Source: Planctomycetota bacterium (GTDB lineage Bacteria > Planctomycetota > UBA1135 > GCA-002748355). Taken from it: DNA of 64,000 nt. Position 1 is the stretch's first letter. Each line of letters begins with the position of its first letter. The translations under genes were made by a program, and so were the position numbers. The notes under the pieces were generated by a model that saw only the letters and a list, made by a program, of their open reading frames with translations, did no database searches and was not told the DNA's origin. Positions 16,309 to 25,035 of this stretch are shown here, in pieces. The stretch spans positions 69,738-133,737 of the forward strand of contig JALUUL010000079.1 in the NCBI GenBank assembly GCA_027021385.1. The letters run 5' to 3'.

Positions 16309-16340
16309 CCTCCGGCCGGAGGGGCTCGTCGCCCCTCCGG
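16309..16340 (+). promoter_or_regulatory. Mutually exclusive hairpins between mraZ and rsmH
   Basis: Three segments can pair in two ways. CCTCCGG (16309-16315) pairs with CCGGAGG (16316-16322), a 14-base palindrome. Alternatively CCGGAGGGGC (16316-16325) forms a 10-bp stem with GCCCCTCCGG (16331-16340) around the loop TCGTC. The arrangement resembles an attenuator, though no T-run follows. It sits 29 bases before the rsmH start. Confidence 0.45.
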
Positions 16341-16368
16341 TCGCTCCCCCGTCCCTCGGGAATGAACG

Positions 16369-17307
16369 ATGGACGGCGGGGCGCCGGACTGGCCGCACAT
16401 ACCCGTTCTTTACCAAGAAGTGCTCGAGGGTCTCGAACCTCTCGAGGGAACGACCGTGGTCGACGCCACGGTCGGCGCCGGAGGGCATGCGGAGGGGCTT
16501 GCCCGCCGGATCGGTCCGGAAGGGCGTCTGCTGGGGCTGGACAGGGATCCGAGGATCCTGGAGTTCGCCCGCCGGCGTCTTGAAGACCTTCCCCCTGAGG
16601 TGGACCTCGTGCACGCCTCGTACGACACCCTGGTTGCCGTGTGCGCGGCGCGCGGTCTTCGGACCGTGGACCGCGTGCTCATGGACCTAGGTGCCAGTTC
16701 TCTCCAGTTGGACGATCCCGGTTGCGGGATGTCCTTCCGTTTCGACGGTCCGCTCGACATGCGTTTCGATCCCACTCAAGAACGAACGGCCCTGGATCTC
16801 CTACGGGAACTTCCCGAGGAGGAACTGGGCCGGGTGTTCCGGGAATACGGGGAGGAGAAGCACGCGGGCAGGATCGCACGCATCCTGGTTCGCGCGCGCG
16901 AGGGAGGGCTCCTCCCCCGCACGACCAGGGAGTTGGCGGATCTGGTGGCCCGGGCGGTGCCGAGGCCTGTCCGCCGATCCAGGATCCATCCCGCGACGAG
17001 GGTCTTCCAGGCCCTCCGGATCGCGGTCAACCGCGAACTCGAGATCCTCGAACGGGGACTCGAGCAGGTCCTCGAGGTGTTGGCGCCCGGGGGCCGCCTG
17101 GCGGTGATCTCGTTCCACAGCCTGGAGGACCGGCGGGTGAAACGTTTCCTGCGCGCCCGAATGGAGCCTCTCTTCCGCCGGCCGGTGGTAGCGGGGTCGG
17201 AGGAGCGGCGCGCGAATCCGCGGTCCCGGAGCGCGAAGCTCCGGATCGCCGTCCGGGGACGGTTGGCTTCCGATCCATGGACGGACCACCGGGAGGGCGC
17301 CTCGTGA
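16369..17307 (+). CDS. rsmH: 16S rRNA (cytosine(1402)-N(4))-methyltransferase
   Basis: RsmH (MraW) methylates N4 of C1402 in the decoding centre of 16S rRNA using SAM. At 312 residues it has the normal length. The conserved N-terminus HIPVLYQEVLEGL, the SAM loop DATVGAGGHAEGL, the MDLGASSLQLDDPGCGMSF block and the C-terminal AVISFHSLEDRRVKRFL are all present. It is second in the dcw operon and overlaps the ftsL start by four bases. Confidence 0.97.
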   Translation: MDGGAPDWPHIPVLYQEVLEGLEPLEGTTVVDATVGAGGHAEGLARRIGPEGRLLGLDRDPRILEFARRRLEDLPPEVDLVHASYDTLVAVCAARGLRTVDRVLMDLGASSLQLDDPGCGMSFRFDGPLDMRFDPTQERTALDLLRELPEEELGRVFREYGEEKHAGRIARILVRAREGGLLPRTTRELADLVARAVPRPVRRSRIHPATRVFQALRIAVNRELEILERGLEQVLEVLAPGGRLAVISFHSLEDRRVKRFLRARMEPLFRRPVVAGSEERRANPRSRSAKLRIAVRGRLASDPWTDHREGAS

Positions 17308-17537
17308 GGTGGGGAAGAGCTGTGGCGGCTTGCCTTCTCTGCCTCGGGGCGTGCCTCCTGGCGGTCACCTTTCGCCTGAAGGCCCAACGCCTGAGGGCGC
17401 GCATCTTCGAGGTGCACAAGCGGAGTCTCTATCTCGAGGCGGAGCAGGCCCGGCTGGGAATGGAGATCCTCCGTCGCAGCCGGCGCGCCGCCCTGGAGGC
17501 GGCCCTCCTCCGCCGCTTCGCGGCCGACCGCGAGTGA
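17304..17537 (+). CDS. ftsL: FtsL-like cell division protein
   Basis: A 77-residue bitopic protein starting at GTG 17304, overlapping the rsmH stop (GTGA). Residues 5-22 are a single membrane helix (AVAACLLCLGACLLAV), followed by a charged coiled-coil-like helix (residues 25-75). FtsL has almost no sequence conservation, and the call rests on topology, size and position between rsmH and ftsI. In other bacteria FtsL links FtsB/FtsQ to the FtsWI synthase. An ATG at 17278 would add nine residues and is less likely. Confidence 0.7.
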   Translation: MRWGRAVAACLLCLGACLLAVTFRLKAQRLRARIFEVHKRSLYLEAEQARLGMEILRRSRRAALEAALLRRFAADRE

Positions 17538-17630
17538 CTCCTCGGGCTCTTCTCCATCCGTCTTTCCGTTTTCCGACCATTCGATCCGATTCCGGCGGAA
17601 GCGCCGGAGACCGGGGGGTGTTTCTCGCCG

Positions 17631-19655
17631 ATGCGGGCCATGTTCGACCGTCTTCCTTCCTTCCCGCGCCGTTCGGACCTGGGTGCCGAGAAACTGCTGA
17701 TCGGCTCCTCAGCCGTCCTCGCGCTCCTGCTCGCCTTCCGGCTCGTGGGGGTGCAGGCCGGGGATTCGAGGAAGGCGGTCGCGGCCTCCTTGCGCACGAA
17801 GAGGCTTTCGGGCCCCCCGGGGAGAATCCTGGATCGGGACGGGCGCATTCTCGCGGCCTCGGTCCCCGCCTTCGACGCGTGGATCGATTGCTTCGCCGAC
17901 CGGGATCTTCCGAAAGGACTCGCCGACGAGATCGTCGAGGCCCTCGAATACGACCGGATCCTCGATCCGAAGGAGAAGGCCAGGATCCGGAGGATCCTCC
18001 AGGTTCCCCCCCCGAGGAGGCGCTTCGACCGCAGGGTCCTGGGGGAGAAGGGGAAAGATCTACCCCGATTCGTCTGGACGAGGGTCCTGGCGCGGGGGCT
18101 CGCCTCGAAGGCCTGCCTCTCGCGGCTCGAGCGGATTGGAGAGCGGAGCCTTCCCCAGGGAGAAGAGAAACTGCGCTTCCGGATCCGGATCGAACCGTCC
18201 TGGCGCCGCTGCTATCCGCTCGGACGGAGCGCGAGCCACGTCGTCGGGATGCGGCGTCGCGTCGGGAGCGGAAGGCGCGCTCGACTCCTGACGACGGGCC
18301 TCGAGGCTCTTCCCGTACTGCGCGGCGCAGACGAGCGGGAGTTCACGGTCGAATACGCCCGCGGGGGAGGACGGGGCTACTGGCTCGCCCGGAATCCGAT
18401 CCCCCTTCTCGGGGATCTCGGGAGGAGCGGGGTCGTCACGACGCTCGATGCCGACATACAGGAAGAGGCCTGGAGGGTGATCCACAGGGCCTGGAAGGAG
18501 GCTGAGGCCGATTGGGGGATGACGGTGCTCCTCGACCTCCGGAACGGGGATGTACGGGCCCTGGCGGGGGTGCCCGGCTTCGATCCCGAGCACGGGAGAA
18601 AAGGGGACAGCTACTATCCGGTCACGCATTTCGCCCGTTTCGAGCCCGGATCGGTGCTCAAGCCCCTCCTGGTCTCCCTGGCCCTAGAGGCGGGGGTCGT
18701 CCGGGAGGATTCGATCATCCGTTGCGAGGGGGACGAGGGGGGGGACTGCCTGACCCTGTGTCTTCCCGGACGGAGGAGCCGGAGAGTGATCCGCGACGAC
18801 CATCACGTGGGCGTCGTGCCCCTTCCGGAAGTCCTCGTGCAATCGAGCAACATCGGCGCGGTGAGGATCGGGAACCTGGGGGGCCCCGCCCTCCACCGGC
18901 GGCTTCTGAAGGTCTTTCGGCTCGGCAGCCCTCCGGAGATCGGACTTCCTCTTCCCCTCTCCACCGGGAAGGACGGGCGGCGGCCGGTCGGGGGGTGTAT
19001 TCCGGGGGAAGGCCGGTTCCGGAATGAAAGGAATTACAGGCTCTGGACGGGGCCCTCGTTGAGCCACGGATACGAGCTGCTCGTCTACCCCTTGACCTTC
19101 GCCGAGGCCTTCGCCTCGGTCGTGACGGGGCGGGAGTTCCGGGCCCGTCTCCTCCTGACGGTCGAACCCGAGGGGGGCGGAGCCCTAGCGATGCCCGCCG
19201 CCGGTCCGGGGCGGAGGATCCTCTCCGGGAGGACCGTTCGTTTCCTGCGCGAGACCCTGCGGAGGGTCGTGGAGGATCCGAAAGGAACCGCGCATCGCAT
19301 CGCCGGTCCCGGGATCAGCGGCTTCCTCGGGGGCAAGACCGGGACGAGCCACACGAAGGGGGAGCCGAGGATCTACACGGCGAGTTTCTGCGGCTTCTGG
19401 CCGGTGGGCGAACCGCGATGGCTCGCGCTGGCCGTCCTCCAGAAGAAGGGGACCTCGCATTTCTACGGGGGGCGGTACGCCGCTCCGGTCGTCCGGGACC
19501 TCTGCCGCTTCGTGACCTCTCGGGAAGCCGCGGAGGCCGCCTCGGCGGAAGGAGAGGGTGCCCAGGAGGAGGGGGTGGGCCCCTCCTCGGAAGCGGACAT
19601 CGCCGGATTCGGGGCGGAGGAAAGGAAGGAGGACTCGGATGCTGGGCTTCGATAG
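17631..19655 (+). CDS. ftsI: Peptidoglycan transpeptidase, class B penicillin-binding protein
   Basis: A 674-residue class B PBP that cross-links peptidoglycan at the outer face of the inner membrane. A membrane anchor lies near residues 22-42, followed by the PBP dimerisation region (GPPGRILDRDGRILAASVP, residues 61-79). The transpeptidase domain has all three catalytic motifs: Ser341-Val-Leu-Lys344, Ser405-Ser-Asn407 and Lys569-Thr-Gly571. The last 50 residues are acidic and Ala/Glu-rich, unlike most FtsI. Its position between ftsL and murE marks it as the FtsI/SpoVD type. An alternative start is ATG 17640. The 3' end overlaps murE by 17 bases. Confidence 0.92.
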   Translation: MRAMFDRLPSFPRRSDLGAEKLLIGSSAVLALLLAFRLVGVQAGDSRKAVAASLRTKRLSGPPGRILDRDGRILAASVPAFDAWIDCFADRDLPKGLADEIVEALEYDRILDPKEKARIRRILQVPPPRRRFDRRVLGEKGKDLPRFVWTRVLARGLASKACLSRLERIGERSLPQGEEKLRFRIRIEPSWRRCYPLGRSASHVVGMRRRVGSGRRARLLTTGLEALPVLRGADEREFTVEYARGGGRGYWLARNPIPLLGDLGRSGVVTTLDADIQEEAWRVIHRAWKEAEADWGMTVLLDLRNGDVRALAGVPGFDPEHGRKGDSYYPVTHFARFEPGSVLKPLLVSLALEAGVVREDSIIRCEGDEGGDCLTLCLPGRRSRRVIRDDHHVGVVPLPEVLVQSSNIGAVRIGNLGGPALHRRLLKVFRLGSPPEIGLPLPLSTGKDGRRPVGGCIPGEGRFRNERNYRLWTGPSLSHGYELLVYPLTFAEAFASVVTGREFRARLLLTVEPEGGGALAMPAAGPGRRILSGRTVRFLRETLRRVVEDPKGTAHRIAGPGISGFLGGKTGTSHTKGEPRIYTASFCGFWPVGEPRWLALAVLQKKGTSHFYGGRYAAPVVRDLCRFVTSREAAEAASAEGEGAQEEGVGPSSEADIAGFGAEERKEDSDAGLR

Positions 19656-21270
19656 ACTCGCGGCCTTGGGAGTGTTGCCGACAAAGGGCGGTCGGCGTCA
19701 GGGAGGGCCGGTGCCGCGATCGATCGAAATCCCCGTTCCCGGCTCGGGGACGGGGCCTTCCGGAAAGGTCGGACTCCGGGATCTCGAGGACCTCTGCGCG
19801 ATCTCGAATCCGGTCGAGGTCCTTCGGTATCGGAATCGTCCGGTTCTCGGGCTCACGGACGACAGCCGGGAGGTTCGCCCGGGCGGGGTGTTCTTCGCCG
19901 TTCCGGGGCACGCGGAGGACGGGGCCGCCTTCGCCTCCGAGGCCCTCGGCCGCGGCGCGGTCGCGATCGTGGCCTCCAGGCCCCTGCCGGTTCCCTTGCC
20001 GCTCCTCGTCGTCGAGGACGTCCGGCGGACCGCGGGGAAGGCGGCCGCGGCCTTCTTCGGGGACCCCTCGCGCTCGATGCCCGTCCTCGGGGTCACCGGG
20101 ACGAACGGGAAGACGACGACTGCCAGGCTCTGCGCACTCTGTCTCGAGGAGGAATACGGGAATGTCGGGGTCCTGGGGACCGTGGCCTTCCACCTCGGGA
20201 GGGACGCCTCCGGGGTCGCGAAGGTCCTGCCCGCGGATCGGACGACCCCGGGGCCGATCGCGGTCCAGTCCCTCCTCCGGGAGATGAGGGACCGCGGAAC
20301 CCGGGCGGCCGTCCTCGAGGTCAGCAGCCACGCGCTGGACCAGGGTCGCTGCGACAGCGTGCGTTTCAAGGTCGCGATCTTCACGAACCTGAGCCGGGAC
20401 CATCTCGACTACCACGGGACGATGGAGGCCTACGCGAGGGCGAAGGCGCGGCTATTCGCCGGCCTCGGGGAGGACGCGGTCGCCGTCCTGCCCTCGGACG
20501 ATCCGAGCGCCGCGGCCGTTTTCGAGTCCCTTCCGTCGGGCGTGCGCCTCGCGACCTGGTGTCTCGGCCGCCGGGCGGGTCCCGGGGATCTCCATGTCGA
20601 ATGCGAGATCCTCTCGACGGATCTCCGCGGATCCAGGCTCCGCCTGCACGTGGGCGGCGCCGACATCCCGCTGCGCCTTCCGCTGGTCGGCGAGCACAAC
20701 GTCCGCAACGCGGTGGCGGCCTTCACCGGCGCCGTCGCCCTCGGCATCGGACCTCTCCGCGCCGCCGGAGCCCTGACCCTCGCCCCGCCCGTTCCGGGCC
20801 GTCTCGAGCGCATGCCGACGGAGGGGCTCGGCTTCGAGGTCCTGGTCGACTATGCGCACAGTCCCGACGCCCTGGCCAAGGTCCTGGCCTCGCTGCGTCC
20901 CCTCGTTCCGGGAAGGCTCCTGCTGGTCTTCGGGTGCGGGGGTGACCGGGACCGCGGCAAGAGACCGAGGATGGGGGGAATCGCGGCCCGTTTCGCGGAT
21001 CGGATCGTATTGACGAACGACAACCCGCGCGGAGAGGACCCCGAGGCGATCCTCCGGGACATCCTCGACGGGGTCCCGGTCCCGGACCGGATCCGCGTGG
21101 ACCTCTGCCGGGATCGGAGGCGGGCGATCCGCCGGGCCTTGGCGGAGGCAAGGGAGGGTGATCTCGTCCTGATCGCGGGCAAGGGCCACGAACAGGGGCA
21201 GGAGGTCGACGGCCGGACGATCCCTTTCGACGACCGGGAGGAAGTGCGGGCATGGTTGCAGCGGAACTGA
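19639..21270 (+). CDS. murE: UDP-MurNAc-L-Ala-D-Glu:meso-DAP ligase
   Basis: MurE adds the third peptide residue to UDP-MurNAc-dipeptide with ATP. The ATP loop is GVTGTNGKTTTARL and the Mur-family histidine region is EVSSHALDQGRCD. The substrate-selecting motif is TNDNPRGEDP; DNPR is the signature of enzymes that use meso-diaminopimelate, so the wall should be of the DAP type. The ATG at 19639 is chosen because an AAGGAGG site precedes it by six bases; it yields 543 residues with an N-terminal stretch about 45 longer than usual. It overlaps both ftsI and murF. Confidence 0.95.
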   Translation: MLGFDRLAALGVLPTKGGRRQGGPVPRSIEIPVPGSGTGPSGKVGLRDLEDLCAISNPVEVLRYRNRPVLGLTDDSREVRPGGVFFAVPGHAEDGAAFASEALGRGAVAIVASRPLPVPLPLLVVEDVRRTAGKAAAAFFGDPSRSMPVLGVTGTNGKTTTARLCALCLEEEYGNVGVLGTVAFHLGRDASGVAKVLPADRTTPGPIAVQSLLREMRDRGTRAAVLEVSSHALDQGRCDSVRFKVAIFTNLSRDHLDYHGTMEAYARAKARLFAGLGEDAVAVLPSDDPSAAAVFESLPSGVRLATWCLGRRAGPGDLHVECEILSTDLRGSRLRLHVGGADIPLRLPLVGEHNVRNAVAAFTGAVALGIGPLRAAGALTLAPPVPGRLERMPTEGLGFEVLVDYAHSPDALAKVLASLRPLVPGRLLLVFGCGGDRDRGKRPRMGGIAARFADRIVLTNDNPRGEDPEAILRDILDGVPVPDRIRVDLCRDRRRAIRRALAEAREGDLVLIAGKGHEQGQEVDGRTIPFDDREEVRAWLQRN

Positions 21271-22727
21271 GGCCCGGGAGCGCCTTCCTGGCCGCGGATG
21301 CTGTCGCTCGGATGACCGGAGGGCGTCTGCTCGCGGGTTCCGGGGTCGCCCGCGCCGTCTCGACCGACAGCCGGACGCTCCGGGAGGGGGACCTCTTCCT
21401 GGCGCTGGAAGGGGCGCGCTTCGACGGACATGACTTCCTGGTGGACGCGGTCCGCGCCGGGGCGGCGGGCCTCGTCGTCCGAAGGGCGGAAGGGACCTGG
21501 TTCGACCGGTTGCCCCCCGGGGTCTTCTGCGTCCGGGTCCGGGATACCGGCAAGGCCTACTTGGATCTCGCCGCGGCCTGGAGGAGGGCCTGTCCCGCGA
21601 GGGTCGTGGCCGTCAGCGGGAGCTGCGGCAAGACCACTACGAAGGACTTCCTGGCGGCGCTCTGCACGCCCCTTGCCGCCCTCGTGGTCGCCGAGAAGTC
21701 CTTCAACAATCGAGTCGGGGTTCCGAAGACGATCTTCCGTCTCGACGCCCGGAGTGAACTCTGCATACTCGAACTCGGGACGAATCGGCGCGGGGAGATC
21801 GCCGAACTGGCTGCCGCGGCCGCCCCCGACGTCGCGGTCCTCACGATGATCGGAAGGGGCCACCTCGAGGGGCTCGGAGACCTCGAGGGTGTCCTCGAGG
21901 AGAAGGCGGCCCTCCTCGACGCCCTGTCCGAGGACGGGATCTGCGTCCTCCCGGCGGACGACCCGCGGGCCGAGAAGCTCGCCGCGCGGGCCGGGAGCCG
22001 CCGCATCCTCCGCTTCGGGCTCCGTTCCGGGGCCGATCTCCGCGCCCTGGATCCACGCCCGCGTGAGGGGGGGATGGTCGTCACGATCCTGGATCGGACG
22101 GAAGGGGACGAATCCCGCGTCCCGATCGAGGTTCCCCTTCCGGGGGCCCACAACCTCCGCAATCTCTGCGCGGCCCTGGCCGCCGGGCGGGGACTCGGGT
22201 TCCCCCTCGAGAGTCTTCTCGCCGAGGTTCCGAGGCTGCGCGGACCCTCGCGCCGCCTCGAACGCAAGAGTGGATGGCGGGGGGCGACCCTCCTTGACGA
22301 CAGCTACAACGCCAACCCCGAATCCCTGCAGGCCGCGCTCGCGGTCCTCGATACCTGGCCCGGGGCCCGGCGCCGCTTCCTTCTGCTCGGGGACATGGCC
22401 GAACTCGGCGAGGCGGGCCCCGCCCTTCACGAAGAACTCGGAACCTCGCTCGGCGGCAGGATCGACGGTCTCTTCTCCCTCGGGCCTCTCGCCTCCGTCG
22501 CCGCCTCGGCCTTCCGGAAGGCGGATCCCGGATCTCTCGTCCGGAGTTTCGATCGGGCGGAGGAATGTCTCGCCTTTCTTCGGGACCTCCTTGGGAGCGG
22601 GGACGTCCTGTTGATCAAAGGCTCCCGCGTCATGGCCCTGGACAGGATCGCGGATGCGCTGATCCCCGGGGCGGAGGATCGAGGCGCGCCACCCTTTTCA
22701 TGCTCTACCTCCTCTTCCAGTATCTGA
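21252..22727 (+). CDS. murF: UDP-MurNAc-tripeptide D-alanyl-D-alanine ligase
   Basis: MurF adds D-Ala-D-Ala to UDP-MurNAc-tripeptide, completing the cytoplasmic pentapeptide precursor. The 491-residue protein shows the N-terminal STDSRTLREGDLFLALEG block, the ATP loop AVSGSCGKTTTKDFL, ELGTNRRGEI and the C-terminal DDSYNANPESLQAAL. The ATP loop reads SGSCGKTTT where many homologues have GSxGKTTT. It overlaps murE by 19 bases and mraY by 28. The last 15 residues are low-complexity Ser-rich, probably an effect of overlap with mraY. Confidence 0.95.
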   Translation: MVAAELRPGSAFLAADAVARMTGGRLLAGSGVARAVSTDSRTLREGDLFLALEGARFDGHDFLVDAVRAGAAGLVVRRAEGTWFDRLPPGVFCVRVRDTGKAYLDLAAAWRRACPARVVAVSGSCGKTTTKDFLAALCTPLAALVVAEKSFNNRVGVPKTIFRLDARSELCILELGTNRRGEIAELAAAAAPDVAVLTMIGRGHLEGLGDLEGVLEEKAALLDALSEDGICVLPADDPRAEKLAARAGSRRILRFGLRSGADLRALDPRPREGGMVVTILDRTEGDESRVPIEVPLPGAHNLRNLCAALAAGRGLGFPLESLLAEVPRLRGPSRRLERKSGWRGATLLDDSYNANPESLQAALAVLDTWPGARRRFLLLGDMAELGEAGPALHEELGTSLGGRIDGLFSLGPLASVAASAFRKADPGSLVRSFDRAEECLAFLRDLLGSGDVLLIKGSRVMALDRIADALIPGAEDRGAPPFSCSTSSSSI

Positions 22728-23830
22728 TCGAACACCACGGCTTCCCGATGCTCGGAGCCTTCCCGAGCTTCCGGATCGGCGCGTCCTTCTTCACGGCCTT
22801 CCTGATCTGCCTCCTCTTCGGCCGGCGGTTCATCGAATGGCAGCGCGGGCGTTCCATGGTTGACGGCTACGCGAAGCTTGGAGAGGCGCGGAAGGAACTC
22901 ATCCTCGAGGGCAAGGCCGGGACCCCGACGATGGGAGGACTCCTGACTTCGGCGGCGATCCTCGGAGCCGCGTTCCTCTGGATGGATCCCCGCGAACCCC
23001 TCGGCCTCGCCGGGCTGTGCGTGTTCCTCGCCTGCGGGGCGATCGGATACTACGACGATTACGTCAAGCTCTGCGATCCGGTCCGGCACGGCATTCCCTG
23101 GAAGCGCAAGATCCTGCTCCTGGCCGCCGTGGGCCTCGGCTTGGGGAGCTTCCTCTTCTTCTTCCATTGGACGGGCGAGGAGGCCTACCTGCGTTCGCTG
23201 GTCCTCCCCTTCTTGAAGAACCCCGGTCCGACCGAGCCCTGGCTCGGCTTGGCGGGCTCGGGAGGGATCTTCTTCCTTCTTCTCGTCGCCTTCGTCCTGG
23301 TCGGGTCGGCGAACGCGGTGAACCTGAGCGACGGTATGGACGGTCTCGCGGCCGGCATGCTCGTGATCTCCGGGATCGCCCTGGTCGGCATCTGCTACCT
23401 CGTCGGCGACCTTAGGATCGCGCGCTATCTCTACGTCCTCCATGTACCCGGCTGCAAAGAGGTCGCGGTCCTGATGGGCGGGTTCGTCGGCGCCGCTCTC
23501 GGATTCCTCTGGTGGAACGCCTCCCCCGCGGAACTCTTCATGGGGGACGTCGGAAGCCTGGGCTTCGGCGCCCTTCTCGGTTTCGCGGGGATCGCGAGTC
23601 GGATGGAGATCTTCCTCGCCGTCGTCGGGGGACTCTTCGTCGCCGAGGCCTTGTCGGTCCTCCTTCAGGTCGGATCGTTCCGACTGCGCCGCAGAAGGAT
23701 CTTCCTCTGCTCCCCGGTCCATCACCACTTCCAGAAACTGGGAATGCCCGAGACGAAGATCGTCGCGCGTTTCTGGATCGTGTCGGCCCTCCTGGCCGTC
23801 TTCAGCCTCCTCCTGGTCAAGTTCAGATGA
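22700..23830 (+). CDS. mraY: Phospho-N-acetylmuramoyl-pentapeptide transferase
   Basis: MraY transfers phospho-MurNAc-pentapeptide to undecaprenyl phosphate, forming lipid I. The 376-residue polytopic protein has about ten membrane helices and the catalytic signatures GYYDDYVKL, NLSDGMDGLAAG and FMGDVGSLGFGALLG, with the histidine cluster SPVHHHFQKLG. The start ATG 22700 lies inside the murF 3' end and gives the standard N-terminus MLYLLFQYL. Directly after it one expects murD, but the next gene is ftsW. Confidence 0.96.
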   Translation: MLYLLFQYLIEHHGFPMLGAFPSFRIGASFFTAFLICLLFGRRFIEWQRGRSMVDGYAKLGEARKELILEGKAGTPTMGGLLTSAAILGAAFLWMDPREPLGLAGLCVFLACGAIGYYDDYVKLCDPVRHGIPWKRKILLLAAVGLGLGSFLFFFHWTGEEAYLRSLVLPFLKNPGPTEPWLGLAGSGGIFFLLLVAFVLVGSANAVNLSDGMDGLAAGMLVISGIALVGICYLVGDLRIARYLYVLHVPGCKEVAVLMGGFVGAALGFLWWNASPAELFMGDVGSLGFGALLGFAGIASRMEIFLAVVGGLFVAEALSVLLQVGSFRLRRRRIFLCSPVHHHFQKLGMPETKIVARFWIVSALLAVFSLLLVKFR

Positions 23831-23867
23831 AACCGGTTCCTGCCCCTGAGAAAGGTCGGAGTTCGAG

Positions 23868-24995
23868 ATGAAGGAAGGAATCGCCGTGCGGGGGTCCCTC
23901 GAAGAGGCCGGTCTTCCGTTCTGGAGGGAATGCCTGCTCTTCACGGTCCTGGCCCTTCTGGGCATCGGCCTGGTCGTTGGTTACAGCCTCGCGGGGACGG
24001 ACCTCGACCGAAGCCTCGGTCAGGCGATGTCCTCGAGGGCCCTGCGGCTGTCCGCCGGTCTCGCCGCGTTCTTCCTCTGTGTGCGCATTCCGACCTCATG
24101 GATCCGGAAGGCCGCCCCCTGGCTCTTCCTCGCGGCTGTCCTCTGCTGTTTCCTGCCGCGCCTCCTGGGCATGCAGTCCAAGGGAACCTACCGGTGGATC
24201 CGCCTCGGCGCCCTTTCCCTACAACCCGTCGAATGGCTCAAGCCCCTTCTCGTCCTCGCGCTGGCCTCGCGGATCGCGGGCCGGCGGACCCTTCTCGAAG
24301 ACTTCCGCCGGGGGCTTCTCCCGGCTCTCTGGATCTGCGGCGCCGCCTTCGTCGCCCTCCTGAGCCAACCCGACATCGGGCACGCCTTCTTCCTCCTGTC
24401 CGTGGCCTTCGTCCTGCTCCTGGTCGGGGGCATGCGGATCCGGCACGCGCTCTGGCTCTCGGGTTCGGGGGCCGTGGTCCTCGCCCTGGTCCTGACGAAC
24501 ACCTACCGGCATGCCCAGGACCGACTCCGGGATTTTCTCGGCGCCCAGCCCGGATACCAGATCCAGCAGGGGCTCGCAGCGATCCAGGCGGGGGGATGGT
24601 TCGGCCGGGGATTGGGGGCGGGCCGGGAGAGGATGTTCATCCCCGAGGCCCGGAACGACTTCGTCCTGGCGGCCCTGGGGAACGAATGGGGGCTGGCGGG
24701 CAGCCTGGCGGTCGTCGCCCTCTTCCTGCTGTTCTTTCTCGCGGTCCACCGGATCGCGAGGGCCTGCAGGGATCCCTGGCATCGGCTCGCCGCTCTCGGA
24801 CTCGGGGCGACGATCGCCTTCCAGGCCTTTTTCAACATGCTCGGGGTGACCCACACGATCCCCGAGAAGGGTATCGATCTGCCCTTCCTTTCCTCGGGAG
24901 GGACGAATCTGTTCTTCGCTCTTGCTTCCGTCGGCGTCCTCGCGAACATCGCGTCCAGCGAGGCGTCCGGAAGGCGGTCCGGATCTGCGACATGA
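23868..24995 (+). CDS. ftsW: SEDS-family peptidoglycan glycosyltransferase FtsW
   Basis: FtsW polymerises lipid II into glycan strands with its partner class B PBP. The 375-residue protein has about ten membrane helices. SEDS landmarks are present: the STYRW-like GTYRWIRLGALSLQPVEWLK, the large extracellular loop with IPEARNDFVLAALGNEWGL (catalytic Asp region), and the C-terminal IPEKGIDLPFLSSGGTNL. Position after mraY and alongside ftsI identifies it as FtsW rather than RodA, although RodA cannot be excluded on sequence alone. Confidence 0.92.
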   Translation: MKEGIAVRGSLEEAGLPFWRECLLFTVLALLGIGLVVGYSLAGTDLDRSLGQAMSSRALRLSAGLAAFFLCVRIPTSWIRKAAPWLFLAAVLCCFLPRLLGMQSKGTYRWIRLGALSLQPVEWLKPLLVLALASRIAGRRTLLEDFRRGLLPALWICGAAFVALLSQPDIGHAFFLLSVAFVLLLVGGMRIRHALWLSGSGAVVLALVLTNTYRHAQDRLRDFLGAQPGYQIQQGLAAIQAGGWFGRGLGAGRERMFIPEARNDFVLAALGNEWGLAGSLAVVALFLLFFLAVHRIARACRDPWHRLAALGLGATIAFQAFFNMLGVTHTIPEKGIDLPFLSSGGTNLFFALASVGVLANIASSEASGRRSGSAT

Positions 24996-25035
24996 GAGGG
25001 CGGGGAGGCGGTCCGACCCGCTCCGGGAGGGAACG

